64,000 nucleotides of DNA from Herpetosiphon llansteffanensis (GTDB lineage: Bacteria > Chloroflexota > Chloroflexia > Chloroflexales > Herpetosiphonaceae), in the NCBI RefSeq assembly GCF_003205875.1, contig NZ_PUBZ01000081.1, positions 186,001-250,000 on the forward strand, in the 5' to 3' direction. A program made the translations under genes and the position numbers. Shown here piece after piece: positions 47,251-55,843 of the stretch; the first letter of the stretch is position 1, and the number at the start of each line of letters is the position of its first letter. The notes under the pieces were generated by a model. That model had not been told where the DNA came from and did not search any database. It was given only the letters and a program-made list of their open reading frames with translations.

Positions 47251-47279
47251 TTGTTATTTACTTCACAAAGGTGTAGAAT
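47251..47279 (+). promoter_or_regulatory. Probable promoter of the NADH dehydrogenase gene
   Basis: TTGTTA (47251-47256) and TAGAAT (47274-47279) are exactly 17 bases apart, 33 bases before the ATG at 47312. A preceding TTGAACATTATGTG region could be a regulator site but no clear motif is named. Confidence 0.55.
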
Positions 47280-47311
47280 CGACAACGTGCGGTAACAACA
47301 GGAGGCCGAAA

Positions 47312-48604
47312 ATGCAAAAAGTTATTATTATTGGGGCTGGGTTTGCTGGCCTGCGGGCTGCCAAAACCTTAGCTGGCAAAAACCTCGATGTATTATTAAT
47401 CGATCAACAAAATTATCATTGTTTTCAACCGTTGCTGTATCAAGTGGCGACTGCTGGCTTGGAACCAGAGCAAATTGCCTACCCCGTGCGCGGCATTATG
47501 CACAATTGGCAGGGTGTGCGCTTTTTGATGGCTCGCGTCGAGCAAATTGACCGGAGCGCCAAACAAGTACATACCACGATGGGCAGCTTTAGCTATGATT
47601 ATTTAATTGTCGCTGCTGGTGGTCAAACCAACTATTTTGGCAATCGCGAGCTTGAGCAATATAGCTTTGGCCTGAAAAATTTAAACGATGCTGAACAGTT
47701 GCGCAACCATTTATTAAGTACCTTCGAACGCGCTGCCTACGAATCCGACCCCAAGGTGCGCCAAGCTTTACACACCTTCGTGGTGGTTGGCGGCGGCCCA
47801 ACCGGAGTCGAATTGGCAGGGGCGATTCGCGAACTGGTTAAGCATGTGTTGGTACGCGATTTTCCGCAGCTCGAAAATCGTCAGGTACAGGTGATTTTGC
47901 TCGAAGCCACCGATAAAGTGCTGGGCATGTTTCCAAAACGCTTGCAGCAAAAAACCTTGCACCGCCTAGAGCAAATGGGTGTTGATGTGCGCTTAAATAC
48001 GGCGGTTGAGGGCGCTAGTGCCGATCAGGTACAACTTAAAGGCGGTGAAGTGATTCCTACCCACACCCTGATTTGGGCGGCTGGGGTGCAAGGGGTTACG
48101 TTGGCCCAAAGCCTTGAGTTGGCCTTGGTGCGCGGCAATCGCGTTCAAGTGCAGCCCGACCTGAGCCTAGCCGATGATCCGGCGGTTTATATCGTTGGCG
48201 ATTTGGCCTATATCGAACAGGCGGGCAAGCCCTTGCCGCAAGTTGCGCCTGTTGCGATTCAACAAGCGGTGACGGCAGCAAAAAACATTCTGCAACACAG
48301 CGAAGGTCGCTCAACCAGCAACTTTGTCTATCGTGATCGCGGCTCGATGGCTACGATTGGGCGTAATGCTGCGGTCGCCTATATTTTTGGTCTCCAGTTT
48401 TGGGGCTTTCCGGCTTGGGTTGTCTGGCTCTTCATTCACTTGATGAGCCTAGTTGGCTTCCGTAATCGAGTGGTCGTCTTAATAAACTGGGCCTACAATT
48501 ACTTCTTCTATGATCAAGCGATTCGTTTGATTACTGCTAATCGCAAACCAGGCGCTGTTGATCTGGCCCCAGCGCTTGAGCATCGTCAAGCCACAACCAA
48601 ATAA
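47312..48604 (+). CDS. ndh: Type II NADH dehydrogenase (NDH-2)
   Basis: A 430-residue FAD-dependent NADH:quinone oxidoreductase of the membrane surface. It has the FAD-binding motif IIIGAGFAGLRAAKTL, the NAD-binding GGGPTGVELAGAI, TLIWAAGVQG and the second FAD contact VYIVGDLAYIEQ. The C-terminal part (FPAWVVWLFIHLMSLVGFRNR) is the amphipathic membrane-anchoring region typical of NDH-2. It passes electrons from NADH to quinones without pumping protons. AGGAGG precedes ATG 47312. A strong terminator follows, so it is monocistronic. Confidence 0.93.
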   Translation: MQKVIIIGAGFAGLRAAKTLAGKNLDVLLIDQQNYHCFQPLLYQVATAGLEPEQIAYPVRGIMHNWQGVRFLMARVEQIDRSAKQVHTTMGSFSYDYLIVAAGGQTNYFGNRELEQYSFGLKNLNDAEQLRNHLLSTFERAAYESDPKVRQALHTFVVVGGGPTGVELAGAIRELVKHVLVRDFPQLENRQVQVILLEATDKVLGMFPKRLQQKTLHRLEQMGVDVRLNTAVEGASADQVQLKGGEVIPTHTLIWAAGVQGVTLAQSLELALVRGNRVQVQPDLSLADDPAVYIVGDLAYIEQAGKPLPQVAPVAIQQAVTAAKNILQHSEGRSTSNFVYRDRGSMATIGRNAAVAYIFGLQFWGFPAWVVWLFIHLMSLVGFRNRVVVLINWAYNYFFYDQAIRLITANRKPGAVDLAPALEHRQATTK

Positions 48605-48618
48605 TCAATCCAGTGTAT

Positions 48619-48653
48619 CAGCGCCAACATCAATCTGTTGGCGCTGGTTTTTT
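48619..48653 (+). terminator. Rho-independent terminator of ndh
   Basis: CAGCGCCAAC (48619-48628) and GTTGGCGCTG (48637-48646) form a perfect 10-bp stem with an 8-base loop, followed by six T residues. It lies 15 bases after the ndh stop. Confidence 0.9.
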
Positions 48654-48850
48654 AAGCTTTTCGATATATAGTCAATAATCGAACGCTGTTCAGTGAAATA
48701 AATCAGCCAAATAGCACAATTAAATGAGCTAAATCTTGGATTTGTCTGCCATTCCACGCCAAATGCTGGCTTTTGTCGATGCTCTATCAAAAATCGAACA
48801 ATGATCAGCAAGTGTGCAAGCATGATTTTTTGCTCCAAGCCGAGGCATTA

Positions 48851-49177
48851 CTAGCGCATTTGAATCCAATAAACCCAAAGTAGCCCAACCGGCAGCAGCC
48901 AGTAGATCCGTTCGCGTAGCCGCAAACTACGCCGTTTGGCGAATGAATATACGGCTAAGCAAAGCGCTACACCTAATTCAACATATTTTAGATAATGCCA
49001 TTGCTGATAGAACGCCAGCTCTGAGCCAATAAGTGCTTTTGAATCGATCCCATACCAGCGTTGATCTTCGATTAATATCCAGATGATGATGCTCACAACG
49101 AATACTACGAGCGTTAACCCATCAGTTAAAAGAACCAGCCAGTTTGAGGGTTTATCAGCGTGCGGTACGTTGTACAT
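48851..49177 (-). CDS. Small membrane protein, three to four helices
   Basis: A 108-residue integral membrane protein starting MYNVPHADKPSNWLVLLTDG. Predicted helices are near residues 12-37 (LVLLTDGLTLVVFVVSIIIWILI), 62-82 (YVELGVALCLAVYSFA) and 90-108. The polar start and short positively charged loops (AKRRSLRLRER) favour an inside loop there. ATG 49177 follows AAGGGC; the five-residue longer form lacks a ribosome site. No family recognised; divergent from the MarR gene. Confidence 0.7.
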   Translation of the reverse strand: MYNVPHADKPSNWLVLLTDGLTLVVFVVSIIIWILIEDQRWYGIDSKALIGSELAFYQQWHYLKYVELGVALCLAVYSFAKRRSLRLRERIYWLLPVGLLWVYWIQMR

Positions 49178-49263
49178 TGCCCTTAGCTCCAATCAATTAA
49201 TGACTCATGCGCTGCATAGCCAGCAGAGTATAGCAAATTTGCGGATTGAGCATGGTATTTTTA

Positions 49264-49292
49264 TTGACAGTAACCTGTCACAATGGTAAAAT
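49264..49292 (+). promoter_or_regulatory. Consensus promoter with overlapping palindromic operator
   Basis: A perfect TTGACA (49264-49269) and TAAAAT (49287-49292) with 17-base spacing. TGACAG-N4-CTGTCA at 49265-49280 overlaps the -35 box, matching the size of a MarR dimer half-site pair. The predicted start of transcription is about 49299, three bases before the MarR ATG, so the message is nearly leaderless. Confidence 0.75.
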
Positions 49293-49301
49293 ATTGTCAT
49301 T

Positions 49302-49790
49302 ATGCAAGATATGAATTCACAGGCTGACGTTTTTACCAAACTCATTCTTGAGATATTTCGCTTGAACGGGGTGTTGTTGGCGGTTGGCGATCGTTTGACT
49401 GGGCCGGTTGGCTTGAGTAGCGCACGCTGGCAAGTGCTTGGGGTGGTCGAACATGGCCCGATCTCGGTGGCCCATGTGGCCCGCACAATGGGCCTGACGC
49501 GCCAAACTGTGCGCCAAACTGCCGAGGGCTTGTTCAAGGACGGCTTTATTGTCTATGCCGATAACCCACATCATCGTCGTTCGCGGCTGATGGAGCTTAC
49601 GCCCAAAGGTCGGGCAGCGCTGGATGATGTGGCTCAACGCCAAGCCCAATGGGCCAGCCATGTGGTCGCAAACCAGGATCTCGCCGCACTAAACGAGACC
49701 TTTGGCAGGTTGCACCAGTTGCGCCAACTACTTGAAACGTCTGAGGAGACAAACGCTGATGAAACTCAATCATCTGAATCTGACGGTTGA
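49302..49790 (+). CDS. MarR-family transcriptional regulator
   Basis: A 162-residue winged-helix regulator. The DNA-binding part is ARWQVLGVVEHGPISVAHVA, the recognition helix RTMGLTRQTVRQTAEGLFKDGFI and the wing NPHHRRSRLMELTPKG. The N-terminal and C-terminal helices make the dimer. MarR proteins bind palindromes near their own promoter and let go when a small molecule binds. No Shine-Dalgarno sits before the ATG, consistent with the leaderless layout. Its 3' end overlaps the VOC gene by 32 bases, indicating joint expression. Confidence 0.9.
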   Translation: MQDMNSQADVFTKLILEIFRLNGVLLAVGDRLTGPVGLSSARWQVLGVVEHGPISVAHVARTMGLTRQTVRQTAEGLFKDGFIVYADNPHHRRSRLMELTPKGRAALDDVAQRQAQWASHVVANQDLAALNETFGRLHQLRQLLETSEETNADETQSSESDG

Positions 49791-50112
49791 TGACGTGACG
49801 GCGGCTCACCAGTTTCTCCAAACCTATTTTGGCCTCCAAGACCTTGGTACCAACAAAAATATGGGCTTTCTCAGCGACGAGTCGGGCATGGTGCTTTCGT
49901 TGACGCATATGAAATTGGCGAAGGAAAGCGAAGTCCGCTATCCTGGCTCGTTCCACATTGGCTTTATTCAGCCAAGCGAAGAGCGAGTTAACGAGATTAA
50001 CCAACGCCTGCGCGCTGATGGGTTCGATGTCGAAGCGCCACATAAGGCCCATGGCTCGTGGACGTTTTATTTCACGGCTCCTGGCGGCTTTGTGATTGAG
50101 GTGCTTTGCTAA
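49759..50112 (+). CDS. VOC-family (glyoxalase/bleomycin-resistance fold) protein
   Basis: A 117-residue protein of two beta-alpha-beta-beta-beta modules, beginning MKLNHLNLTVDDVTAAHQFL and containing GSFHIGF and the metal-side strand SWTFYFTAPGGFVIEVLC. Likely metal ligands are H5, H-x in GSFHIGF and the terminal Glu in VIEV, as in glyoxalase or fosfomycin/bleomycin-type enzymes. Its start lies inside the MarR gene; GAGGAG precedes the ATG by ten bases. With the MarR gene it forms a plausible detoxification pair. Substrate unknown. Confidence 0.88.
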   Translation: MKLNHLNLTVDDVTAAHQFLQTYFGLQDLGTNKNMGFLSDESGMVLSLTHMKLAKESEVRYPGSFHIGFIQPSEERVNEINQRLRADGFDVEAPHKAHGSWTFYFTAPGGFVIEVLC

Positions 50113-50144
50113 ATAGCCAGTTGAATTAATTGGCATACAGCATA

Positions 50145-50591
50145 TTAGTTGCTGGCTGGAATATGGGTGGCAAACCAATACGGCGGCGAACATGGATGAT
50201 CATGGGGTTGCTTCAAACGGGCCAGATAATCAGCACCCACCATGCCGCCGCCGAGGGTTACCGCCGTACCAAGCTTGGTTTGGGCATTCGTTTGCAGATC
50301 GCGGACGCTGATGCCATCAAACGTTAGCGTCGCCTTCCAAATCACGGCATAGCCTTGGGGATTGTGCGGCGATACTAAGCGCAGACAGCCATCCTGAATA
50401 TTGAGCACGCCACTCGTAACTGCTGCTGGCTCTGGCCATGGCACATTTGGTTGAAGTTGCAGAAATAGCGCTGCTGGAATTGCGGTTACCAGCAATGGCG
50501 TAGCAGGAATGACGCGATCGCGCGTTTGGCAAGCACTCAGGCTCACGAGCAAGCAGCTAAAGCTCAGCCAACGCAGGTATTTATTTGACAT
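50145..50591 (-). CDS. Small lipoprotein
   Basis: A 148-residue exported lipoprotein; the signal peptide MSNKYLRWLSFSCLLVSLSAC ends in a lipobox. The remainder has NIQDGCLRLVSPHNPQGYAV and a C-terminal Cys (HPCSPPYW), possibly forming a disulfide. ATG 50591 is chosen since it starts the signal peptide and follows GAGAG; the longer reading is rejected. The start lies two bases after the stop of the upstream gene on the same strand. Function unknown. Confidence 0.75.
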   Translation of the reverse strand: MSNKYLRWLSFSCLLVSLSACQTRDRVIPATPLLVTAIPAALFLQLQPNVPWPEPAAVTSGVLNIQDGCLRLVSPHNPQGYAVIWKATLTFDGISVRDLQTNAQTKLGTAVTLGGGMVGADYLARLKQPHDHPCSPPYWFATHIPASN

Positions 50592-50593
50592 AA

Positions 50594-51166
50594 TTATTCT
50601 CTCGATAAATTTAAACAAACATTCAACTCAGGCGGAGCAAATGCTTGAATCGCCTTGATATAAGCTGTGCGCTCAAAGTGCCAAGTTGTATCGGTCTCTA
50701 ACCAATCAATGGCATTAAGCCGCGACGCAGGCATTTCATCGAGTGTTTCATATGCTGTTTCACCAACAGCATAGCCGACTCGTTGCCAGCTCACTGTGGT
50801 GGCACTTGCGATAACTTCGACCACGATGATCGTACACGAAAAATCACAATCATCGGGGCACATCAGGAAGGGAACGATGGTTGGAGTTTCCTCTAGCGCT
50901 AGAACACGCTCCCAGACATTAACATCAAATGTGGCTCGCTGGTGTAGCGGGTTTGTGTAATGGTTCGTAGCATTAACAATACTCTTTCCAGAGCATCCAA
51001 GGGTTCGTTGTTCATCGATGGATTGCTCACCACCCTTCCGTCCCGCCTCAAGGCGGGAGACGCAGGGGGCTTTAATCCCCCTGCACCCCCTCAAGGACAA
51101 TCCGCGACCAAACCGCATGCGTTGATGAACCTGCGGATGCGTGGTGCGCAGTGAAAACCGATCCAT
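50594..51166 (-). CDS. Uncharacterised protein with probably lost 5' end
   Basis: The open frame from ATG 51166 would encode 190 residues, but the first 60 (rich in Arg and Cys, RGCRGIKAPCVSRLEAGRKG) are a translation of the palindromic repeat at 51041-51084 and look non-protein. From about 50980 onward the sequence is normal: WERVLALEETPTIVPFLMCP, DCDFSCTIIVVEV, TVSWQRVGY and DWLETDTTWHFERTAYIKAI. No good start codon with ribosome site is available there except a possible ATT after GGAAAGAG, so the original 5' end may have been replaced by the repeat. Family unknown; small orphan immunity-like proteins are similar in size. Confidence 0.5.
   Translation of the reverse strand: MDRFSLRTTHPQVHQRMRFGRGLSLRGCRGIKAPCVSRLEAGRKGGEQSIDEQRTLGCSGKSIVNATNHYTNPLHQRATFDVNVWERVLALEETPTIVPFLMCPDDCDFSCTIIVVEVIASATTVSWQRVGYAVGETAYETLDEMPASRLNAIDWLETDTTWHFERTAYIKAIQAFAPPELNVCLNLSRE
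51041..51084. repeat. Double-hairpin intergenic repeat (REP-like)
   Basis: Two adjacent perfect stems: TCCCGCCT/AGGCGGGA at 51041-51058 and GCAGGGGG/CCCCCTGC at 51062-51084. Together with the flanking CCCCTCAAGG it has the build of a mobile palindromic repeat. It falls at the 5' end of the gene at 50594 and may have cut it off. Confidence 0.7.
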
Positions 51167-51434
51167 AGAAGTGGCTGGGGCGAAGGAATGCCACGATTGA
51201 TAACCTAATCAACCATTACAGGTTTGATACAGTTCAGTGGTGATGTGCTGCATACTATCCTCAATCTCTGCTACCATTAATGATGGAAAGTGACTCGTGG
51301 AGCTAATTGATGCACTATACCATACCCTTGCTCAATCAAGCGAAGACTAATTAAGTATTGAGGCTTGGAGCGCTTGTGGCTGCTTGGTGGATATGCTATG
51401 CTCTGGCCTGATTGGTTGATTGAGGAGTATGGCC

Positions 51435-54400
51435 ATGAATCTGCAACCCACTGAGCATAGCATTTTACAGGCAGCTGCCAAGCATGATGAGAGCGAACGC
51501 TTATTGCAGCTACGCCTCAATGGCTTTGTTGGCCGCACAACCGAACAAGCAGCTATTCAAGCCTTAGTTGCGCAAACCAGAATCCATGGCGGCTATGTGT
51601 TGGTGACGGGCGGCGCTGGCGTAGGCAAAAGCAGCCTCATTGCCCAATTAATTGTAAGCGCTGGGCTTGAGCAAACACCCCATCATTTTATTGCCCTAAC
51701 CCCCGGGCGCAACTATCAGTTGGAATTGTTGCGGAGCGTGGTTGCCCAGCTCATGCTCAAATACCACTTAGAACAGCGCTATTTCCCTGCTGATAATTAT
51801 GCGGCCTTGCGCTTGGAATTTGGCCAAATAGTTCACGAACTCTCCACGCGTGGCATCAGCGAAACCATCTATCTTGATGGCTTGGATCAGCTTCAGCCTG
51901 AAGTTGATGGAACGCGAGATATTAGCTTTCTGCCGTTGCAGCTACCGCCTGGAATTGTAATTGTGCTTGGTTCACGCCCTGATGAGCGAATCGATCGCTT
52001 GGGGCTTGAGCATGGAGTGGGCTATGCTGTGCCAGCGCTTAGTGCTGACGATGTGATTAGTCGCTTGCAGCAAGTACAGCCCACATTTGAAAGAGCAGCC
52101 TTGCAGCAGCTTGCCAATGCACTGGCGGGTAATGCTTTAATGGTCGAACTTGCTGCAAGTTTAATCATTCAATGCGACCAAACCGAATTGCGCTCGTTGA
52201 TTACACAGGTTCGTCGTGAGCCAAGCAACCTTTTTCGCTTGAGCTTGGCCCGGATTGAGCGTCAAGCCCCGCCCGAATGGTCGCGCGTGATTCGCCCGCT
52301 GCTCGCTGTGTTGGTGGTGACGCAAGAACCGTTGCTACCGTCACATATTGCCATCCTCATCGAACAACCAGCCGATTTGGTTATCGAAGCGCTTGATCTC
52401 ATGAACGATTGGGTGACTGCTGCCATAGATCAACGCTTGGCGCTGCGCCATTTGTTATTTCACGAGTATCTTGTGCAAGCTGAATTTACTAGCGCAGAAC
52501 TGCGTGCCTGGCATCAGCGGTTTGCAACATGGTGTGGCGCTGAGCTTGATGCAATTTGGCAAGATAGCCCTGCGCCTGTGGAGCAAGCCCGCCGCTGGTA
52601 CGCGCGCCATCATCTGATGACCCACTTAGCGCTCGCCGAGCAATGGTCGGCACTTTGGCAGCTGGTTGATACTGGTGATTATGGCGCGCAGAAAGTGCGT
52701 TTCGACCCAAGTACCCGACTCTATGGCCTCGATTTGGATCGCGCACGCGAAAGCGTGATTGTTGCTCACCAGCATCAATCTGTTGACGATCAGCTGGCAT
52801 CCTTGCCGCGGCTCTGGCGCTATAGCCTGCTGCGTACCAGCCTTACTGCCCATGCCGATCAATGGCACGATGATATGTTTGTGATTGTCGCGGCTGGTGG
52901 GCATATCGCCGAAGCCCTCGCTCAGATTGATATTTGCTCTGACCCCGCGCGTCAAGTACGCTTATGGCAAAGTATCTTAACCTATGCTGAGCCTGCGCGC
53001 CGCTTGTCGATTATTCAGCGCATGGAGCAGGTGGCGCGTAGCCTGCGTGATGCAGATGAGCGCGATGCGGCACTTGGCAGTGTCGCGCTGGCCTATATCG
53101 AACATGGACTGTTTCCAATTGGCTACTCGATTATGCTTACGCTTGAGCAATTTCGTGGTTCGCGGCTGTATAGCATAGTGCAGAATCGACTTGAGCAGGC
53201 AGATATTCCCCAAGCCAAGCTAATTATGGCGCAGATTGAAGCGCCAAAATATCAGGTTAAAAGTGCGATCCTGATCGCCAAATGCTTAATTGCGGCAGCA
53301 GACTTTGACCAAGCCTATAGTTTGCTGATGCAGGTACGCCCACTTGCCGATGAAGCTGGCTTGGTCGAAGTTCAATGCCTGCTCGCAGATATTCATTGGC
53401 ATGCGGGGCACGATACACAAGCACAGGCGCTGCTTGTTGATGCCCAAGCTGGCCTTCAACACCTATCCGAATGGGCGTATGGTGATGGGCTTGCTTCGAT
53501 CATGGATACCTACTTAACTCATGGAGATCGAGCCAGTGCTCAGCGTTTAGCCCAGGCCACAAACGGTTATCGATATGTGTTTATCACCGTATATCTCAAG
53601 CATGGTGATAGCATAACAGCCAGCCAGTTTGCAGCAATGATTACCAAGGAGCACCAACGTCATTCAGCCTATACAAATACAAAATTCATCGAATGGTATT
53701 GCCAACAGGATGATCTAGAGAGCGCTCAAACCCTCCTTTCGTTAATGCTGTCCGAAGGCAGCCAGCTTGAAGCTGCCTGTATTGTGGCGCGAGCATATGC
53801 AGAGCGCCAGCAATTTGCGGCGTTTGAAGCGACCTTAACCATGGCCATCGATGCTGCACTGCACCATAATATTTATTGGCTATTAGCTGTTGCTGAACTC
53901 TATGCGAGCTATGGATTTGATGAGCAAGCCTGCGCGTTGTTGACCCGGGTCTTCCCTTTGATTGCGGAACTCTCGTTGAATCGGCAAGAAGGGCTGCCCG
54001 AATGGGTTAAATTTGCGCAAATAATTGGGCGTTATGGCTATGCTGCCTTCTATGATCAGCTTCTGAAGGTAGTTTTTATCCGCGAAGAAGAGTTTCACTA
54101 TGCTACTGCGTTGACCAAAATGGCCCAATGCTATGCGACATATGGCGAGTTTGCCAAAGCTGAGCAGGTAATCGAAGCTATTCGTACCGCTAAAATAGCG
54201 GTCAAGGCATTGCATGAGTTGGCGCTGATTGCTAATGCTACCCAATTAGCAACCAACGCTACGCAGTATTTGCATGCAGCCCATTCACGCCTACGTGGCA
54301 TCGAAGATAAGGTTGAACAGATTGAATTGTTGGGGATGTTGGCCACAACTGCTTGGACACTGGGATTAACCGAGCTGAACCAGTTGTTGATGGCTGAGGG

Positions 54401-54758
54401 CAGGCAGTTGCTAGCCCAGCTACCCCAAGAGCGTCAGGTATATGGCGCAAACGATCTGATTGAAAGTTATCAAGCTCAGCAGAATGCTCCTGAGGCGCTT
54501 GCAATCATCCAATCTATCCACGACCCAGAGCACCATCAGCGCTTGATTGAGCGCCTGATTGACCGTTTTATTGAGACCCAAGATCTCAACCAAGCCTATC
54601 ATATTCTGACGCACTATCAAACCGCAGGTGATCAATATATACTCTCGCTTTCAGAGATTGCAGCTGCTGCCCGCGAACATGGCCAGATCGAGTTCGCAAC
54701 CCGACCTGTGCTGAACTCATGCTTGATGATAAAATGCTTGGTCGCATCTATATCTTGA
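51435..54758 (+). CDS. STAND-type ATPase with TPR-like repeats, 5' part
   Basis: A 1,107-residue cytoplasmic protein. A short N-terminus is followed by an AAA_16/NACHT-like NTPase: FVGRTTEQ, Walker A GGAGVGKSS (about 59-67), Walker B IYLDGLDQL (about 145), sensor LGSRPDERI, then a winged-helix part. Residues from about 450 are helical TPR/HEAT-like units (YIEHGLFPIGYSIM, AYAERQQFAAFEATL, MAQCYATYGEFAKAEQV). STAND proteins act as switches in signalling or phage defence. The frame ends within a repeat unit and continues in the next frame, so it is probably broken by a frameshift near 54700-54730. ATG 51435 has GAGGAG seven bases upstream. Confidence 0.82.
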   Translation: MNLQPTEHSILQAAAKHDESERLLQLRLNGFVGRTTEQAAIQALVAQTRIHGGYVLVTGGAGVGKSSLIAQLIVSAGLEQTPHHFIALTPGRNYQLELLRSVVAQLMLKYHLEQRYFPADNYAALRLEFGQIVHELSTRGISETIYLDGLDQLQPEVDGTRDISFLPLQLPPGIVIVLGSRPDERIDRLGLEHGVGYAVPALSADDVISRLQQVQPTFERAALQQLANALAGNALMVELAASLIIQCDQTELRSLITQVRREPSNLFRLSLARIERQAPPEWSRVIRPLLAVLVVTQEPLLPSHIAILIEQPADLVIEALDLMNDWVTAAIDQRLALRHLLFHEYLVQAEFTSAELRAWHQRFATWCGAELDAIWQDSPAPVEQARRWYARHHLMTHLALAEQWSALWQLVDTGDYGAQKVRFDPSTRLYGLDLDRARESVIVAHQHQSVDDQLASLPRLWRYSLLRTSLTAHADQWHDDMFVIVAAGGHIAEALAQIDICSDPARQVRLWQSILTYAEPARRLSIIQRMEQVARSLRDADERDAALGSVALAYIEHGLFPIGYSIMLTLEQFRGSRLYSIVQNRLEQADIPQAKLIMAQIEAPKYQVKSAILIAKCLIAAADFDQAYSLLMQVRPLADEAGLVEVQCLLADIHWHAGHDTQAQALLVDAQAGLQHLSEWAYGDGLASIMDTYLTHGDRASAQRLAQATNGYRYVFITVYLKHGDSITASQFAAMITKEHQRHSAYTNTKFIEWYCQQDDLESAQTLLSLMLSEGSQLEAACIVARAYAERQQFAAFEATLTMAIDAALHHNIYWLLAVAELYASYGFDEQACALLTRVFPLIAELSLNRQEGLPEWVKFAQIIGRYGYAAFYDQLLKVVFIREEEFHYATALTKMAQCYATYGEFAKAEQVIEAIRTAKIAVKALHELALIANATQLATNATQYLHAAHSRLRGIEDKVEQIELLGMLATTAWTLGLTELNQLLMAEGRQLLAQLPQERQVYGANDLIESYQAQQNAPEALAIIQSIHDPEHHQRLIERLIDRFIETQDLNQAYHILTHYQTAGDQYILSLSEIAAAAREHGQIEFATRPVLNSCLMIKCLVASIS

Positions 54759-55777
54759 GAAAGTTAGCAATTAATCAGTTAACCTATGGCATTGATGCTA
54801 GTTTGCCTCTGTTGCTAGATAGCTTGCGTTCGGTTGATCCCCAAACAGTTGATCTGCATTCGTATGTTGCTGCACTCTGCGAGATTGCGGCGGTTTATGC
54901 GCAACAATCTAACCACGCTGCGTGTGCCGATTGGCTTGATTTTGCGCATAGCGTTGCCAAACAGGCTGTGCTCTCGACACGGGTTCGGTTGGTGAGCCTT
55001 GCCTATGAAAGGCTGGCCAAAACCTATCTTGCCTATGCTGATGATGCGGCAATTCAGGCCTTGCTTGAAGAGCAGGTTGGGGTGGCCCAAATTTGTGCCG
55101 AACGTGGTGATCAAAGCTTTGCCTTGATGGTATTAAGTAAGAGCTACGCGCGTTATGCACGCCATAAACAGCCACGCTTTCGTGCAGAGGCGTATCGGAT
55201 TGCGCTCACGATTCCTGACCAGTGGGACGCTGCAAATGCTCTAACAACGGTTGCCAAGGCCTATGTGGTGGCTGGCGATCATGCAGTTGTCCAAACGATC
55301 ATTACTCAGATTTTGCAACGCGAACACAATCTGAATAATGATTCCATGATTGATCAAAAAGACGTGCCGTGTAAACTTGCCTTGGTCTACATAGAACAAG
55401 CTGATTTTGTGCGTGCCTATGGACTGATCGCAGGGCTGGCACCTTCGTATGCGAAAGATGAGGTATTAAACCAGCTAATCGCTCGATGTCTCCAGACCGA
55501 TCAGCTTGATCAAGCCTATGCGCTTTCGCATGAATTTTATTACATAGAAGAACGATCAGCGGTTGTCGAACAGATCATTCGCGCCTATAGCGACCAGCAG
55601 CAATGGGCGGCGCGAGTGCAGGTGCTTCAAGCGGCATGGCGCAGGTGTCGCCATACCTATGATCTCTGGACGATGGTTGCAGCGATATTGCCGTTGCTGC
55701 CCAGCGAGCGCTGGCTTGGCACGGCCTTACTCGATCCGCTACCATGGGTTGCGGCGCAACTCCAGCGTTATTCCTAA
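54719..55777 (+). CDS. TPR-like repeat region, 3' part of the split STAND gene
   Basis: A 352-residue frame of helical repeats (AALCEIAAVYAQQSN, ALTTVAKAYVVAGDHAVV, KLALVYIEQADFVRAY) directly continuing the repeat pattern of the gene before it, but in the -1 frame. It overlaps that gene by 40 bases, and its first ATG has no ribosome site. The reading frame is open further upstream, so a single-base change within 54690-54720 would join both into one protein of about 1,450 residues. Alternatives are coupled translation of two chains or a sequencing error. Treat as part of the same locus. Confidence 0.75.
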   Translation: MLDDKMLGRIYILRKLAINQLTYGIDASLPLLLDSLRSVDPQTVDLHSYVAALCEIAAVYAQQSNHAACADWLDFAHSVAKQAVLSTRVRLVSLAYERLAKTYLAYADDAAIQALLEEQVGVAQICAERGDQSFALMVLSKSYARYARHKQPRFRAEAYRIALTIPDQWDAANALTTVAKAYVVAGDHAVVQTIITQILQREHNLNNDSMIDQKDVPCKLALVYIEQADFVRAYGLIAGLAPSYAKDEVLNQLIARCLQTDQLDQAYALSHEFYYIEERSAVVEQIIRAYSDQQQWAARVQVLQAAWRRCRHTYDLWTMVAAILPLLPSERWLGTALLDPLPWVAAQLQRYS

Positions 55778-55843
55778 ACGACAGCCTAGCCAGCTATCGC
55801 ATGTTTAGGTTTGCTATGAATTGGTATGCAAGAGGAATGTCTG

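Noticed and set aside
48605-48838. Minus-strand 77-residue frame after ndh
   Set aside because: It spans the ndh terminator and has no ribosome site or protein-like pattern.
51041-51084. CRISPR repeat
   Set aside because: Single double-hairpin unit, no spacer-repeat array and no cas genes.
54719-54760. Programmed -1 frameshift site
   Set aside because: No standard X-XXY-YYZ slippery heptamer or strong downstream stem was seen in the overlap; a plain mutation is simpler.
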